From positions 1 through 34,226 of the forward strand of contig DASXMR010000142.1 in the NCBI GenBank assembly GCA_036495525.1: a stretch of DNA of 34,226 bases. The letters run 5' to 3'. The stretch comes from DASXMR01 sp036495525. GTDB taxonomy: Bacteria; Actinomycetota; Actinomycetes; Streptosporangiales; Streptosporangiaceae. How positions within the stretch are numbered: the first letter of the stretch is position 1; the number at the start of each line of letters is the position of its first letter. Below are positions 6,849-14,905 of the stretch, piece by piece. The notes below the pieces were generated by a model, which saw only the letters and a program-made list of their open reading frames with translations, was not told the DNA's origin and ran no database searches. Position numbers and translations under genes: made by a program.

Positions 6849-8294
6849 CTAACGGTCGCTGCGGGTACCCGGCCCGGCCCCGGCCGGCTGCCAGGCCGCC
6901 GCGACCGGGCCTGGCCGCGTGCCGGGCAGCAGCGGCAGCGCGACGGTGACCGTCGTACCGCGGCCTGGCTTGCTGGACAGGTCCACCTGGCCGTGGTGCG
7001 CGTGCACCAGCTCGGCCACGACGGTCAGGCCGATGCCGCTGCCGGTAACGCCAGCCGTCTGGCGGCCGCGGAAGAACCGCTCGAAGACGTGCGGCAGGTC
7101 ATCGGCGGCGATCCCGGCGCCGGTGTCGCTGACCCGCAGCACCGCCTTGCCGTCATGCTGGCCGACGGTCACGGTCACCGTGCCATCGGCCGGGGTGAAC
7201 TTGAGCGCGTTGGTCAGCAGGTTGGTGATGACCGCCTGCAGCCGCACCGGATCGCCAAGCACCGGCGCGCTGGCCAGCTCGCGGCGCAGCGTCACGCCTG
7301 CCGCGCCGAACGGGGCGTCAAGCCGGCCGGCCGCGGTGCCGGCCAGGTCGGCGAGATCGCACGGCCGCGGCTCGATCTGCAGCGTCGCTGCCTCGGCGGA
7401 CGCCAGGTCACGCAAGTCATCGACGATCATCGCCAGCCGCATGACCTCGTCGCGCAGCGAGCCGAGCTGCTCGGGGGTCGGCTCGGCCACGCCGTCGAGC
7501 ATCGCCTCGTGGCCGACCTGCAGCACCGCGATGGGCGTGCGCAGCTCGTGGGCGACGTCGGCGACCAGGTGCCGCCGGAGCCGTTCCTGCAATGCCAGCG
7601 AGTCGGCCATCTGGTCGAAGGCCGCCGCCAGGTCACGCAGCTCCGCCGGGCCCTTCACCTTGCCGGCCCTGGCCGTGCGGTCGCCGCGGCCCATCGCGCG
7701 CACCACGTCGATCAGCCGCGTCACCGGGGAGCTAATCCGGCGCGAGACCACCAGCCCCACCAGCAGGGCCAGCAAGGCCGCCGCGCCAGCCGCGCCGATA
7801 ATGGCCCGCAGCAGGTGACCGCGCAGCCTTGTGTGCGTGCCGGCGACGCCGCTGTCCTTGAACCGCAGGGTCACGTCGCCGACCTGCGCGCCCCGGATGG
7901 AGACCGGCGAGGTCATCTCGCTCTGGGCAGACTGGGCCGCGAAGCCAAGCGAGGAGGCCACCGGGCGGCCAGCGGTATTGCGAACCTGGACGTCGGCGCC
8001 GATCTGATCGGCTAGCTGGAGCACGGGCGACAGGTCGGCGCCGGACCAGCTGTCGGTCTGGTCCCACGCCGCGGCGGCCGCGAGCGAGACCGCCTGGGTC
8101 AGCTGGGTCTGCTGCCTGGTCGCCAGGTGCGAGACGTCAGCTGAGTCGTAGTACGCGGTCAGCCCGGCGAGTAGCGCGACCGCGGCTAGCGCGACGCTGA
8201 CGAAGGCGAGCGCGAGCCGCAGGCCAGCCGGGCCGGCGCCGCCCTGCCTGGCTAGCCGGGCCGACAGATCTCCGTCCTGGTAACGGCTAGGCAT
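6849..8294 (-). CDS. Two-component sensor histidine kinase (HAMP, HisKA, HATPase)
   Basis: The 481-residue protein is a membrane sensor kinase that autophosphorylates on a histidine and passes the phosphate to the partner regulator encoded just upstream. It has a membrane helix at about residues 25-47, an extracytoplasmic domain to about 160, a second helix at about 163-184, a HAMP linker with RRISSPVTRL, the dimerisation and phosphoacceptor site VADVAHELRTP (His249), the N box NLLTNALKF (Asn362), the G1 box DTGAGIA (Asp390), the F box FERFFRG and the G2 box GSGIGLTVV. The extracytoplasmic domain gives no clue to the signal. The start overlaps the regulator stop by eight bases. The layout resembles BaeS-like or MprB-like kinases. 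Confidence 0.95.
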   Translation of the reverse strand: MPSRYQDGDLSARLARQGGAGPAGLRLALAFVSVALAAVALLAGLTAYYDSADVSHLATRQQTQLTQAVSLAAAAAWDQTDSWSGADLSPVLQLADQIGADVQVRNTAGRPVASSLGFAAQSAQSEMTSPVSIRGAQVGDVTLRFKDSGVAGTHTRLRGHLLRAIIGAAGAAALLALLVGLVVSRRISSPVTRLIDVVRAMGRGDRTARAGKVKGPAELRDLAAAFDQMADSLALQERLRRHLVADVAHELRTPIAVLQVGHEAMLDGVAEPTPEQLGSLRDEVMRLAMIVDDLRDLASAEAATLQIEPRPCDLADLAGTAAGRLDAPFGAAGVTLRRELASAPVLGDPVRLQAVITNLLTNALKFTPADGTVTVTVGQHDGKAVLRVSDTGAGIAADDLPHVFERFFRGRQTAGVTGSGIGLTVVAELVHAHHGQVDLSSKPGRGTTVTVALPLLPGTRPGPVAAAWQPAGAGPGTRSDR

Positions 8295-8985
8295 CGCGGC
8301 CGATGCCGAGCCGGTAACCGCCGCCGAGCACCGTCTGGATGATCGCCGGGCTGGCCGGGTCCTGCTCGATCTTCCGCCGCAGGTTCTTCACATGCGAGTC
8401 GACGGTGCGCTCGTAGCCCTCGAACTCGTACCCGCGTACCCGGTTGATCAGCTCGAACCGCGAGTACACCCGGCCTGGCACGGTCGCCAGCGCCAGCAGG
8501 ATGCCCCACTCGGTCGGGGTCAGGTCGGTCACCGTGCCGCGCACCGTCGCCTGGCGCTGCGGCTCGTCGATCACCAGGGCGCCGCTGCCGAACCTGCTGA
8601 CGCCGTGATCGGCGCCGGCTGGCGTGCCGCGGCGCAGGATCGCCTGCACCCGGAGCACCAGCTCCCTGGGGCTGAACGGCTTGGTCACGTAGTCGTCGGC
8701 GCCCAGTTCCAGGCCGGCGATCCGGTCCTCCTCGCCGCTCTTGGCGGTGAGGATCAGGATCGGGATCGGCCCGGCTGACCGGATCTCCCGCGCCACCGTC
8801 TCGCCGGGAATGTCCGGCAGCCCGAGGTCCAGGACCACCAGGTCCGGCGTGGCAGAGCCGAACAGGCTGAGTGCCTCGGCGCCGGACTCGGTCGACAGCA
8901 CCATGTAACCGGCCCGCTCCAGGTACGAGCGCACGAGCTCTCTGAGCTTGCGCTCGTCCTCCACCAGCAGCACCGTGGCCGTCAT
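8287..8985 (-). CDS. Two-component response regulator, OmpR/PhoB type
   Basis: The 232-residue protein has a receiver domain with acidic pocket Glu9/Asp10 (VLLVEDERKL), phosphoacceptor Asp53 in VVLDLGLPD, Thr80 and Lys102, then a winged-helix DNA-binding domain with LTPTEWGILLALA and the recognition segment RTVDSHVKNLRRKIE. It activates or represses target genes when phosphorylated by the kinase encoded behind it. ATG at 8985 is chosen because the receiver domain begins there; the frame runs further upstream without family match. The stop overlaps the kinase start. No binding site could be identified, and the regulator is not obviously of the PhoP or MtrA subgroup. Confidence 0.95.
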   Translation of the reverse strand: MTATVLLVEDERKLRELVRSYLERAGYMVLSTESGAEALSLFGSATPDLVVLDLGLPDIPGETVAREIRSAGPIPILILTAKSGEEDRIAGLELGADDYVTKPFSPRELVLRVQAILRRGTPAGADHGVSRFGSGALVIDEPQRQATVRGTVTDLTPTEWGILLALATVPGRVYSRFELINRVRGYEFEGYERTVDSHVKNLRRKIEQDPASPAIIQTVLGGGYRLGIGRDA

Positions 8986-9080
8986 CAGGTCCCGCTTCCG
9001 CGCGCCGGGGCCGCCAGCCGCGTCCGGCTGCGGCGTCGCCCCTGTCACCCATGATCGCACGGTGTCGCCCTGACCTGCAG

Positions 9081-9518
9081 TCACGGCCTCCCCGGGCCTT
9101 CCGCCGACCGGGCCCACGGCCGCTGGCCGGCTGGCGCGCTGCACTGCGGGCAGTACCGGGCCTGGGGCACCCTGGCGAGCAGGCTGGCTGGCACCGGCGC
9201 GCCGCACTGCTCGCAGAGCCCGAACCGGGCGGCGTCGATCCGGCCGAGCGCAGCCTCGATCTCGGCCAGTGCCCGGTGCGCCGCCGCAGTGCCGGCCCGG
9301 ATCTGCCTGACCTCGCGTGCCCGTTCCCTTGCCTGGTCCGGCCTGCCGGGCTCGGCGCGCCCGGAGGCTGCCTCGTGAAACGCCAGCGACAGCTCGATGA
9401 CCTCCTCTAGCTGGCGGCGCCACAGGTCCTCGAGACGGCTGCGCCAGTGCGGCAGGCCGCCTGGCAGCGGCAGCAGCGTCCGCGCAGGCTCGCGCTGATC
9501 AAGTCCAGCAGAAGGCAT
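9081..9518 (-). CDS. TraR/DksA-type C4 zinc finger protein
   Basis: The 145-residue product has a helical, charged N-terminal two thirds (about residues 22-100, with RSRLEDLWRRQLEEVIEL and ARAREVRQIRAG-like segments) that can form the coiled coil of DksA-like proteins. A four-cysteine zinc finger follows: CEQC (Cys102, Cys105) and CPQC (Cys123, Cys126). The segment before the finger, ALGRIDAARFGLCEQCG, is the family signature. DksA-type proteins bind the secondary channel of RNA polymerase and alter transcription initiation. In actinobacteria their role is poorly defined. ATG 9518 has GGAAGGA about 12 bases upstream. The gene lies 117 bases behind the DUF3349 gene on the same strand, so it may be the last gene of the phosphate permease cluster. 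Confidence 0.85.
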   Translation of the reverse strand: MPSAGLDQREPARTLLPLPGGLPHWRSRLEDLWRRQLEEVIELSLAFHEAASGRAEPGRPDQARERAREVRQIRAGTAAAHRALAEIEAALGRIDAARFGLCEQCGAPVPASLLARVPQARYCPQCSAPAGQRPWARSAEGPGRP

Positions 9519-9635
9519 CGTGACCCAGCGTCCTTCCCGGCCGCAGCGCGGCGTGCCCGCGCCCGCACAGCTCATGCAAGCTGGCACCCGTGCAGCGCGG
9601 GTGAGGCGATTGTGGAGCCGGGATGTAGACGCCAG

Positions 9636-9929
9636 TCAGAACTGGTCGGACAGCGGCCAGCCGCCGGCGGCCAGGTGCGAGCGGACCCTGGCGACGTCGG
9701 CGTCGTTGGGCTTGGTGTCGGTGACCGACTTGATCGCGGCGCGGATGGCCTGCGCCGACTCGGGGTCGCTGTTGCTGGCCAGCTCATCGGCGATGGCCGC
9801 CACCTCGGCGTCGGTGAGATGCGAGGCGAGCAGCGCGAACAGCGGTATGTAGTCGTGCTCCGGCACGCCCTCGGGATAGCCGGCCCGCAGCCAGCCGACG
9901 ACCTTGCCTAGCAGCGGTGGCAGCGACAT
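9636..9929 (-). CDS. DUF3349 domain-containing protein
   Basis: The 97-residue soluble helical protein matches DUF3349, known from Mycobacterium tuberculosis Rv0543c and relatives, whose function is not established. The signature GWLRAGYPEGVPEHDYIPLFALL (residues 12-34) is clear, followed by LTDAEV and a second helical segment ending HLAAGGWPLSDQF. No cysteine, signal peptide or membrane segment is present. It lies 67 bases after the small membrane protein gene and shares its strand. The same three-gene order (DUF3349, small membrane protein, Pit permease) occurs in mycobacteria as Rv0543c-Rv0545c, suggesting that the small proteins have a job connected with phosphate uptake. Confidence 0.9.
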   Translation of the reverse strand: MSLPPLLGKVVGWLRAGYPEGVPEHDYIPLFALLASHLTDAEVAAIADELASNSDPESAQAIRAAIKSVTDTKPNDADVARVRSHLAAGGWPLSDQF

Positions 9930-9996
9930 GGACGTCCAGGCCTTTCAGTGCGGGAACGGGCGGAGTGAGCAGGCGTCTCTCACCGGGAGCCGGTCG

Positions 9997-10281
9997 CTAG
10001 TGGCTGGACAGCACGATGAAGTAGATACCCCAGCCGATCGCGGCAACCACGATCACGAAGCAGATCCCCGCGAGGACCATGCCCACCGTGCTGCCGCCCA
10101 CGACGGCATCAGGCGCAGGGCCGGATCCGTTCGCGCCCGCGGCCGCTGGGCCGGGGCTGCCGGGCCTGGTCATTGCCAGGAAGCGCAGCCCGACCGCGAA
10201 CAGCGCGGGCAAGCCGGCGCCGGCGAGCAGCCCGAACACCACGATCTCCCACAGCGCGTGCAGGTTAATCCAGTCGTTCAT
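9997..10281 (-). CDS. Small two-helix membrane protein next to the phosphate permease (Rv0544c-like)
   Basis: The 94-residue protein has two hydrophobic segments, near residues 12-35 (VVFGLLAGAGLPALFAVGLR) and 66-90 (VGMVLAGICFVIVVAAIGWG). They are joined by a Gly/Pro/Ala-rich loop, so both ends probably face the same side of the membrane. It begins 16 bases after the permease stop and must be co-transcribed with it. Position and topology match mycobacterial Rv0544c, a conserved membrane protein of unknown function next to pitA. It may be a permease accessory subunit or a stability factor; this is inference from gene order only. Confidence 0.8.
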   Translation of the reverse strand: MNDWINLHALWEIVVFGLLAGAGLPALFAVGLRFLAMTRPGSPGPAAAGANGSGPAPDAVVGGSTVGMVLAGICFVIVVAAIGWGIYFIVLSSH

Positions 10282-10297
10282 GGCTTGCCCCCCGCCA

Positions 10298-11458
<1,161 letters not shown>

Positions 11459-11531
11459 CGTTCCACGGTCGCTGGCGGCGACGTCAGAAGTCGAGACCAG
11501 TCATGAACAATCATGCTAATAGACGCTCGTG

Positions 11532-11564
11532 ATTCATCTGTTGTTCATCTTTTGTTTGACTAGA
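11532..11564 (-). promoter_or_regulatory. Candidate PHO box upstream of the pitA operon
   Basis: Three units follow each other at an exact 11-base period: ATTCATCTGTT (11532), GTTCATCTTTT (11543) and GTTTGACTAGA (11554), as read on the plus strand. The PhoP/RegX3 binding unit in actinobacteria is GTTCACC plus four bases, repeated every 11 bases. Unit 2 matches six of the seven core positions, unit 1 five and unit 3 four or five. On the operon strand the repeats end about 20 bases before a TAGCAT hexamer (about 11510-11515), a possible -10, so the box would overlap the -35 as expected for an activator site. The stretch is strikingly AT-rich against its surroundings. Confidence 0.6.
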
Positions 11565-11673
11565 ACGGGCGGTCCGGCGAGGGCAGGACATCACCGGAAG
11601 ATGCCGCACGCCGGACCTAGCCGGCAACGGGCGGAACGTCATGACCTGCGCCGACTTGCCATGGCCACGGCCG

Positions 11674-12018
11674 TTAATGCAGGTGCTGCCGCCAGTCTGG
11701 TGGCACCTTCCCGGCCGGACCGGGAACCGGCTGGTCCGCCGGGTGATGCTGCGGCGGGGCGAGCTCCGGGCCGTCGTAGAACTGCTCGGTGACGAAGTCC
11801 CAGAACCAGTCCTCGCCCGGCTCGAAGCTGCGGATCAGCTGGTGACCCTCGCTGGCTGCGTGCTTGCTGGCGTGCTGCGACGGCGAGGTGTCGCAGCAGC
11901 CGATGTGGCCGCAGGCGACGCAGCGGCGCAGGTGCAGCCACCAGCCGTCGGCCGCGATGCAATCAGCGCAGCCGGTGCCGCTCGGCGGCACGGTCGTATC
12001 GATGGCGCTGTCCGGCAT
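11674..12018 (-). CDS. UBP-type zinc finger domain protein
   Basis: The 114-residue protein is nearly all one UBP-type zinc finger, a fold that in eukaryotic deubiquitinases binds the ubiquitin C-terminus. The ligand set is visible: Cys17, Cys20, Cys33, Cys36, Cys41, His49, His53 and His59 (CADC, CVACGHIGCC, HASKH, EGH), followed by the typical FEPGEDWFWDF. The bacterial partner is unknown because actinobacteria with proteasomes use Pup, not ubiquitin. ATG 12018 has GGAGG five bases upstream. The gene follows the cNMP-domain oxidoreductase by 88 bases on the same strand. I recall the two families being neighbours in other actinobacteria, which suggests a shared task. Confidence 0.9.
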   Translation of the reverse strand: MPDSAIDTTVPPSGTGCADCIAADGWWLHLRRCVACGHIGCCDTSPSQHASKHAASEGHQLIRSFEPGEDWFWDFVTEQFYDGPELAPPQHHPADQPVPGPAGKVPPDWRQHLH

Positions 12019-12106
12019 CTATCCTCCAGGTGGTCTCAGCTGTCCCTCAGCGGCGCTCTGGCCATCGGGCGCGCGGCGGGCGCGCACTGGCCAGGTGCTG
12101 TACTGG

Positions 12107-13831
12107 CTAGGCCTCGGCGCGCGGCGGCCGGGCCACGGCCGTGCCGTGCGCCTGCAGCCGGTCGAACACCAGCCGCACTGCCATTGATCCTTCCCCGATC
12201 GCCGTCGCGCAGCGCTTGACCGATCCGCTCCGGATGTCGCCCACGCAGAACACGCCAGGCCGGCTGGTATCCAGCAGCAGCGGCTCGGACCCGGCCGCGA
12301 GCCGGCCGGCCGGGATCGCGGTGCCGGTGAGCACGAAGCCCCTGTTGTCCGTCGCGAGCTGGCCGTCGAGCCAGTCGGTGCACGGCTTCGCGCCGATGAA
12401 CACGAACAGCCCGCTGACCGGCAGCGGGCTGACCTCGCCGGTATCGCGGTCGCGCAGGTCAACCGCCTGCAGCCGGTCGTCCCCGGCCAGCGCGACCACC
12501 TCGGTGCGTGGCATGACCGTGATCTTCGGATTCCGCTCGATCTGGTCGATCAGGTACCGCGACATCGAGCTGGCGAGCGACTCGGCACGGATGACGATGC
12601 GCACTTCGGTGCAGTGCCGGCTGAGGAAGATCGCGGCCTGGCCAGCGGAGTTCCCGCCGCCCACGATGGCGGACGGCCCGCCGCCGCAGCCCTGCGCCTC
12701 CATCTGGGTCGCCGCGTAGTACACCCCGGTTCCCTCGAACTCAGATAGCCGGTCAAGCGGCAGCCGGTTGTACCGGGCACCGGTCGCGATGATCACCGAC
12801 CGGGCGGTGACCGTCTCGCCGTCGTCGAACCCGACCCGGTGCACGTCCTGATCGGAGCTCAGCGATACCGCGCGGGCGGCGAGCTTGATCCGGGCGCCGA
12901 ACTTCTGCGCCTGCAGCGCGGCCCTGGCGGTCAGCTCCTCGCCGGACAGGCCGGCCGGGAACCCGAGGTAATTCTCGATCCTGGAGGAGGTCCCGGCCTG
13001 CCCGCCGAGGGCGGTGTCCTCGGCCAGGATCGTGCTCATCCCCTCCGACGCCCCGTAGACCGCAGCGGCCAGCCCGCCCGGACCGCCGCCGACGACCAGC
13101 AGGTCACAGGTCGCGGTGCCGTGCGACGGCCCCGCGCCGGCGATGCCGAGCGCGGTCAGCAGCTGCGCATCGGTCGGGTTGCGCAGCAGCGGTGCGCCGG
13201 GGATCACGATGATGGGCAGGTCGCTGACCGGCACTCGCAGCTCGGTGAGCATCTGCTCAGCGTCAGCCGAGGCCTCGAGCTCCACCCACTGGTACGGCAG
13301 CCGGTTGCGGGCCAGCACCTCGAGCAGCCGCCGGGTGTCGGGGGAGAACCGCGAGCCGATCAGCTTCAGCCCCGACCCGAGCCTGGTCAGGATCGAGTGC
13401 CTGAGGAGGAACGCGCGCAGGATCTGCTCGCTGAGACTTGGCTCCTGCGCCATCACCTGCCGCAGCTGGCCGGGCGGCAGCCGCAGGATCCGGCCGTCGG
13501 TGTCCGCCACCGCCGAGACATACGGCCGCTGCCCGGTGAGCAGCCCGATCTCGCCGAGAAACTGCCCGCTGGTGTAGCTGGTCAGCTCCTGCTCATCTCG
13601 CCCGCCGCGATTCTGGACGATCGTCATGGTGCCGTCCAGCACGACGATCAGGTCGATCGCCTCGTCCCCGTCGGCGAACAGCACCTCGCCAGCCGCTACC
13701 AGGTGCTCCGTGCCGCCGTACTCACGGAGCGCGTCGAGCTGCGCGTCGTCCAGCCGCGGCGCCCGGCCACCCTGCACAGCGGGATCGGCGAGGTCAGCCA
13801 GGTTAGGCGGCAGGTCAGCTGGCACGGTCAT
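12107..13831 (-). CDS. cNMP-binding-domain/FAD-dependent oxidoreductase, thioredoxin-reductase-like
   Basis: The 574-residue protein has three parts: a cyclic-nucleotide-binding-type domain (about residues 40-150, with GEIGLLTGQRPYVSA at the phosphate-binding position), a glutaredoxin-like segment (about 155-230, with PIIVIPG), and a thioredoxin-reductase fold (240-570) with the FAD site VVGGGPGGLAAAVYGASEG, the NADPH site AIVGGGNSAGQAA and the closing VFCVGDIRSGSVKR. The redox-active CxxC expected after GVYY is replaced by AATQ, and the glutaredoxin-like segment also lacks its cysteines (SRFSPDT). It therefore cannot be an ordinary thioredoxin reductase; hydride transfer from NADPH to FAD remains possible. 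ATG 13831 is chosen for the GGAGG about 11 bases upstream. Gene order links it to the UBP zinc finger protein. Confidence 0.88.
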   Translation of the reverse strand: MTVPADLPPNLADLADPAVQGGRAPRLDDAQLDALREYGGTEHLVAAGEVLFADGDEAIDLIVVLDGTMTIVQNRGGRDEQELTSYTSGQFLGEIGLLTGQRPYVSAVADTDGRILRLPPGQLRQVMAQEPSLSEQILRAFLLRHSILTRLGSGLKLIGSRFSPDTRRLLEVLARNRLPYQWVELEASADAEQMLTELRVPVSDLPIIVIPGAPLLRNPTDAQLLTALGIAGAGPSHGTATCDLLVVGGGPGGLAAAVYGASEGMSTILAEDTALGGQAGTSSRIENYLGFPAGLSGEELTARAALQAQKFGARIKLAARAVSLSSDQDVHRVGFDDGETVTARSVIIATGARYNRLPLDRLSEFEGTGVYYAATQMEAQGCGGGPSAIVGGGNSAGQAAIFLSRHCTEVRIVIRAESLASSMSRYLIDQIERNPKITVMPRTEVVALAGDDRLQAVDLRDRDTGEVSPLPVSGLFVFIGAKPCTDWLDGQLATDNRGFVLTGTAIPAGRLAAGSEPLLLDTSRPGVFCVGDIRSGSVKRCATAIGEGSMAVRLVFDRLQAHGTAVARPPRAEA

Positions 13832-14017
13832 CGCGACGGTAACCTCCGGGGCTAGCTGGGCCGAGACTCCAGTATCCGTACCTCCCGGATCAGTGTCCCT
13901 GGCAGCCCCTGGCCCGTCAGCCCGCACCGGTTCCGCCAGCCTGTCTCAGCCAGCCAGGAGCCAGCTACCCGGAGCGAGAGTCCGACGGTCCCTGGCGCGG
14001 CACGCACCCGGGAGCGG

Positions 14018-14659
14018 TCAGAACACTGCTACCTCGGCCCCAATCCGCAGGTGATCGTGGTAATAGCGCGCGTTGCGCAGGGTCAGGTGGATGCAGCCGT
14101 GCGAGGAGTTGGTGAGGCTGCCGGCGTGAAAGGCGATCCCGCCGGCGGCGAAGAACACCGCGTATGGGATCGGCACGCCGAAGCTGGTGCTGATGTAGTG
14201 CGCACCTGCCTTCCACGCGACGTGGAAGATTCCGCGTGGCGTCCGGTCGCCAGGCCGGCCAGGCTCCATCCGCACAGGGCCGTAGGTGATCCGGCCACGG
14301 TACTGCAGCCAGGTGATGTGGTCGCGCAGGTCGGCGCAGGCGGTCGCAGCGCGCGGGCAGGACCGGCGGGCGCGGGCGGGCAGGACCGGGCCACTGGTGC
14401 TGCTAGCTGCTGACTGCCGCACCGCTGGCTGGCGGGCCGGCTGGCTGACAACGGTGCTGCTCCCGGTGCCGGACCCGCTAGCGGGCGCCGTCGTGCTGGC
14501 CAGCCCGGTGGCTCCGGCCACCGGAGAATTCGCCAGCCAGATAGCACCCGCGAATATCGCTACCGCCGGGATGGCCAGCGCGGTTAGCCAGGCCGTCACG
14601 CGCCGGCGGCGGCGTCTAGCGGCCGTGCGCAGGTGGCTGCCAGGGCGTTGGCTGGGCAT
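14018..14659 (-). CDS. L,D-transpeptidase (YkuD domain), membrane-anchored
   Basis: The 213-residue protein has a basic N-terminus, one membrane helix or uncleaved signal (about residues 22-43), a low-complexity Ser/Ala/Pro linker and a C-terminal YkuD domain. The active site is complete: His178 in FHAG and SHGCIHL with catalytic Cys189 and His187. Such enzymes form 3-3 cross-links in peptidoglycan or attach proteins to it outside the membrane. The domain is short, resembling single-domain actinobacterial members rather than the Ig-domain LdtMt2 type. ATG 14659 is preceded by GAAGGGAA. A nested inverted repeat lies immediately upstream. Confidence 0.93.
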   Translation of the reverse strand: MPSQRPGSHLRTAARRRRRRVTAWLTALAIPAVAIFAGAIWLANSPVAGATGLASTTAPASGSGTGSSTVVSQPARQPAVRQSAASSTSGPVLPARARRSCPRAATACADLRDHITWLQYRGRITYGPVRMEPGRPGDRTPRGIFHVAWKAGAHYISTSFGVPIPYAVFFAAGGIAFHAGSLTNSSHGCIHLTLRNARYYHDHLRIGAEVAVF

Positions 14660-14675
14660 GGAGTTCCCTTCAGGC

Positions 14676-14708
14676 TGACGCTGGCAGCGGCTGCCAGCTA
14701 GCACGTCA
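14676..14708 (-). promoter_or_regulatory. Nested inverted repeat upstream of the L,D-transpeptidase gene
   Basis: GCTGGCAG (14680-14687) and CTGCCAGC (14691-14698) form a perfect 8-bp stem around CGG. An outer pair, TGACG (14676-14680) and CGTCA (14704-14708), encloses it. The element begins 16 bases before the start codon, and a TATAAG hexamer lies 18-24 bases further upstream, so it would fall in the 5' untranslated region. It may be an operator or an RNA hairpin that limits ribosome access. Confidence 0.4.
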
Positions 14709-14905
14709 CGGTTGCTTCCTGTAGCCCTTATACGAACCGCCTGCCCGCCTGCGTTGCATGCGGCCGGTCATTGGCCCGGGATTGCCGTGCGACAGCTGGT
14801 CGCCGTTCCCCGACTATGGCATCCGCGGCGCGAGCGCGCCGGCCAGCCGGGGAGACGGGGTCGGCTTCAGCCGGAAAGTCCGCTCGCCGGGTCGCCTGGG
14901 GACGG

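Noticed and set aside
6285..8015. Plus-strand open frame antisense to the histidine kinase
   Set aside because: Low-complexity translation, no motif, and it opposes a kinase with every conserved box intact.
11610..11625. GCCGG/CCGGC hairpin after the UBP zinc finger gene as terminator
   Set aside because: The stem is only 5 bp of common GC sequence and lies about 50 bases from the stop; not distinguishable from chance.
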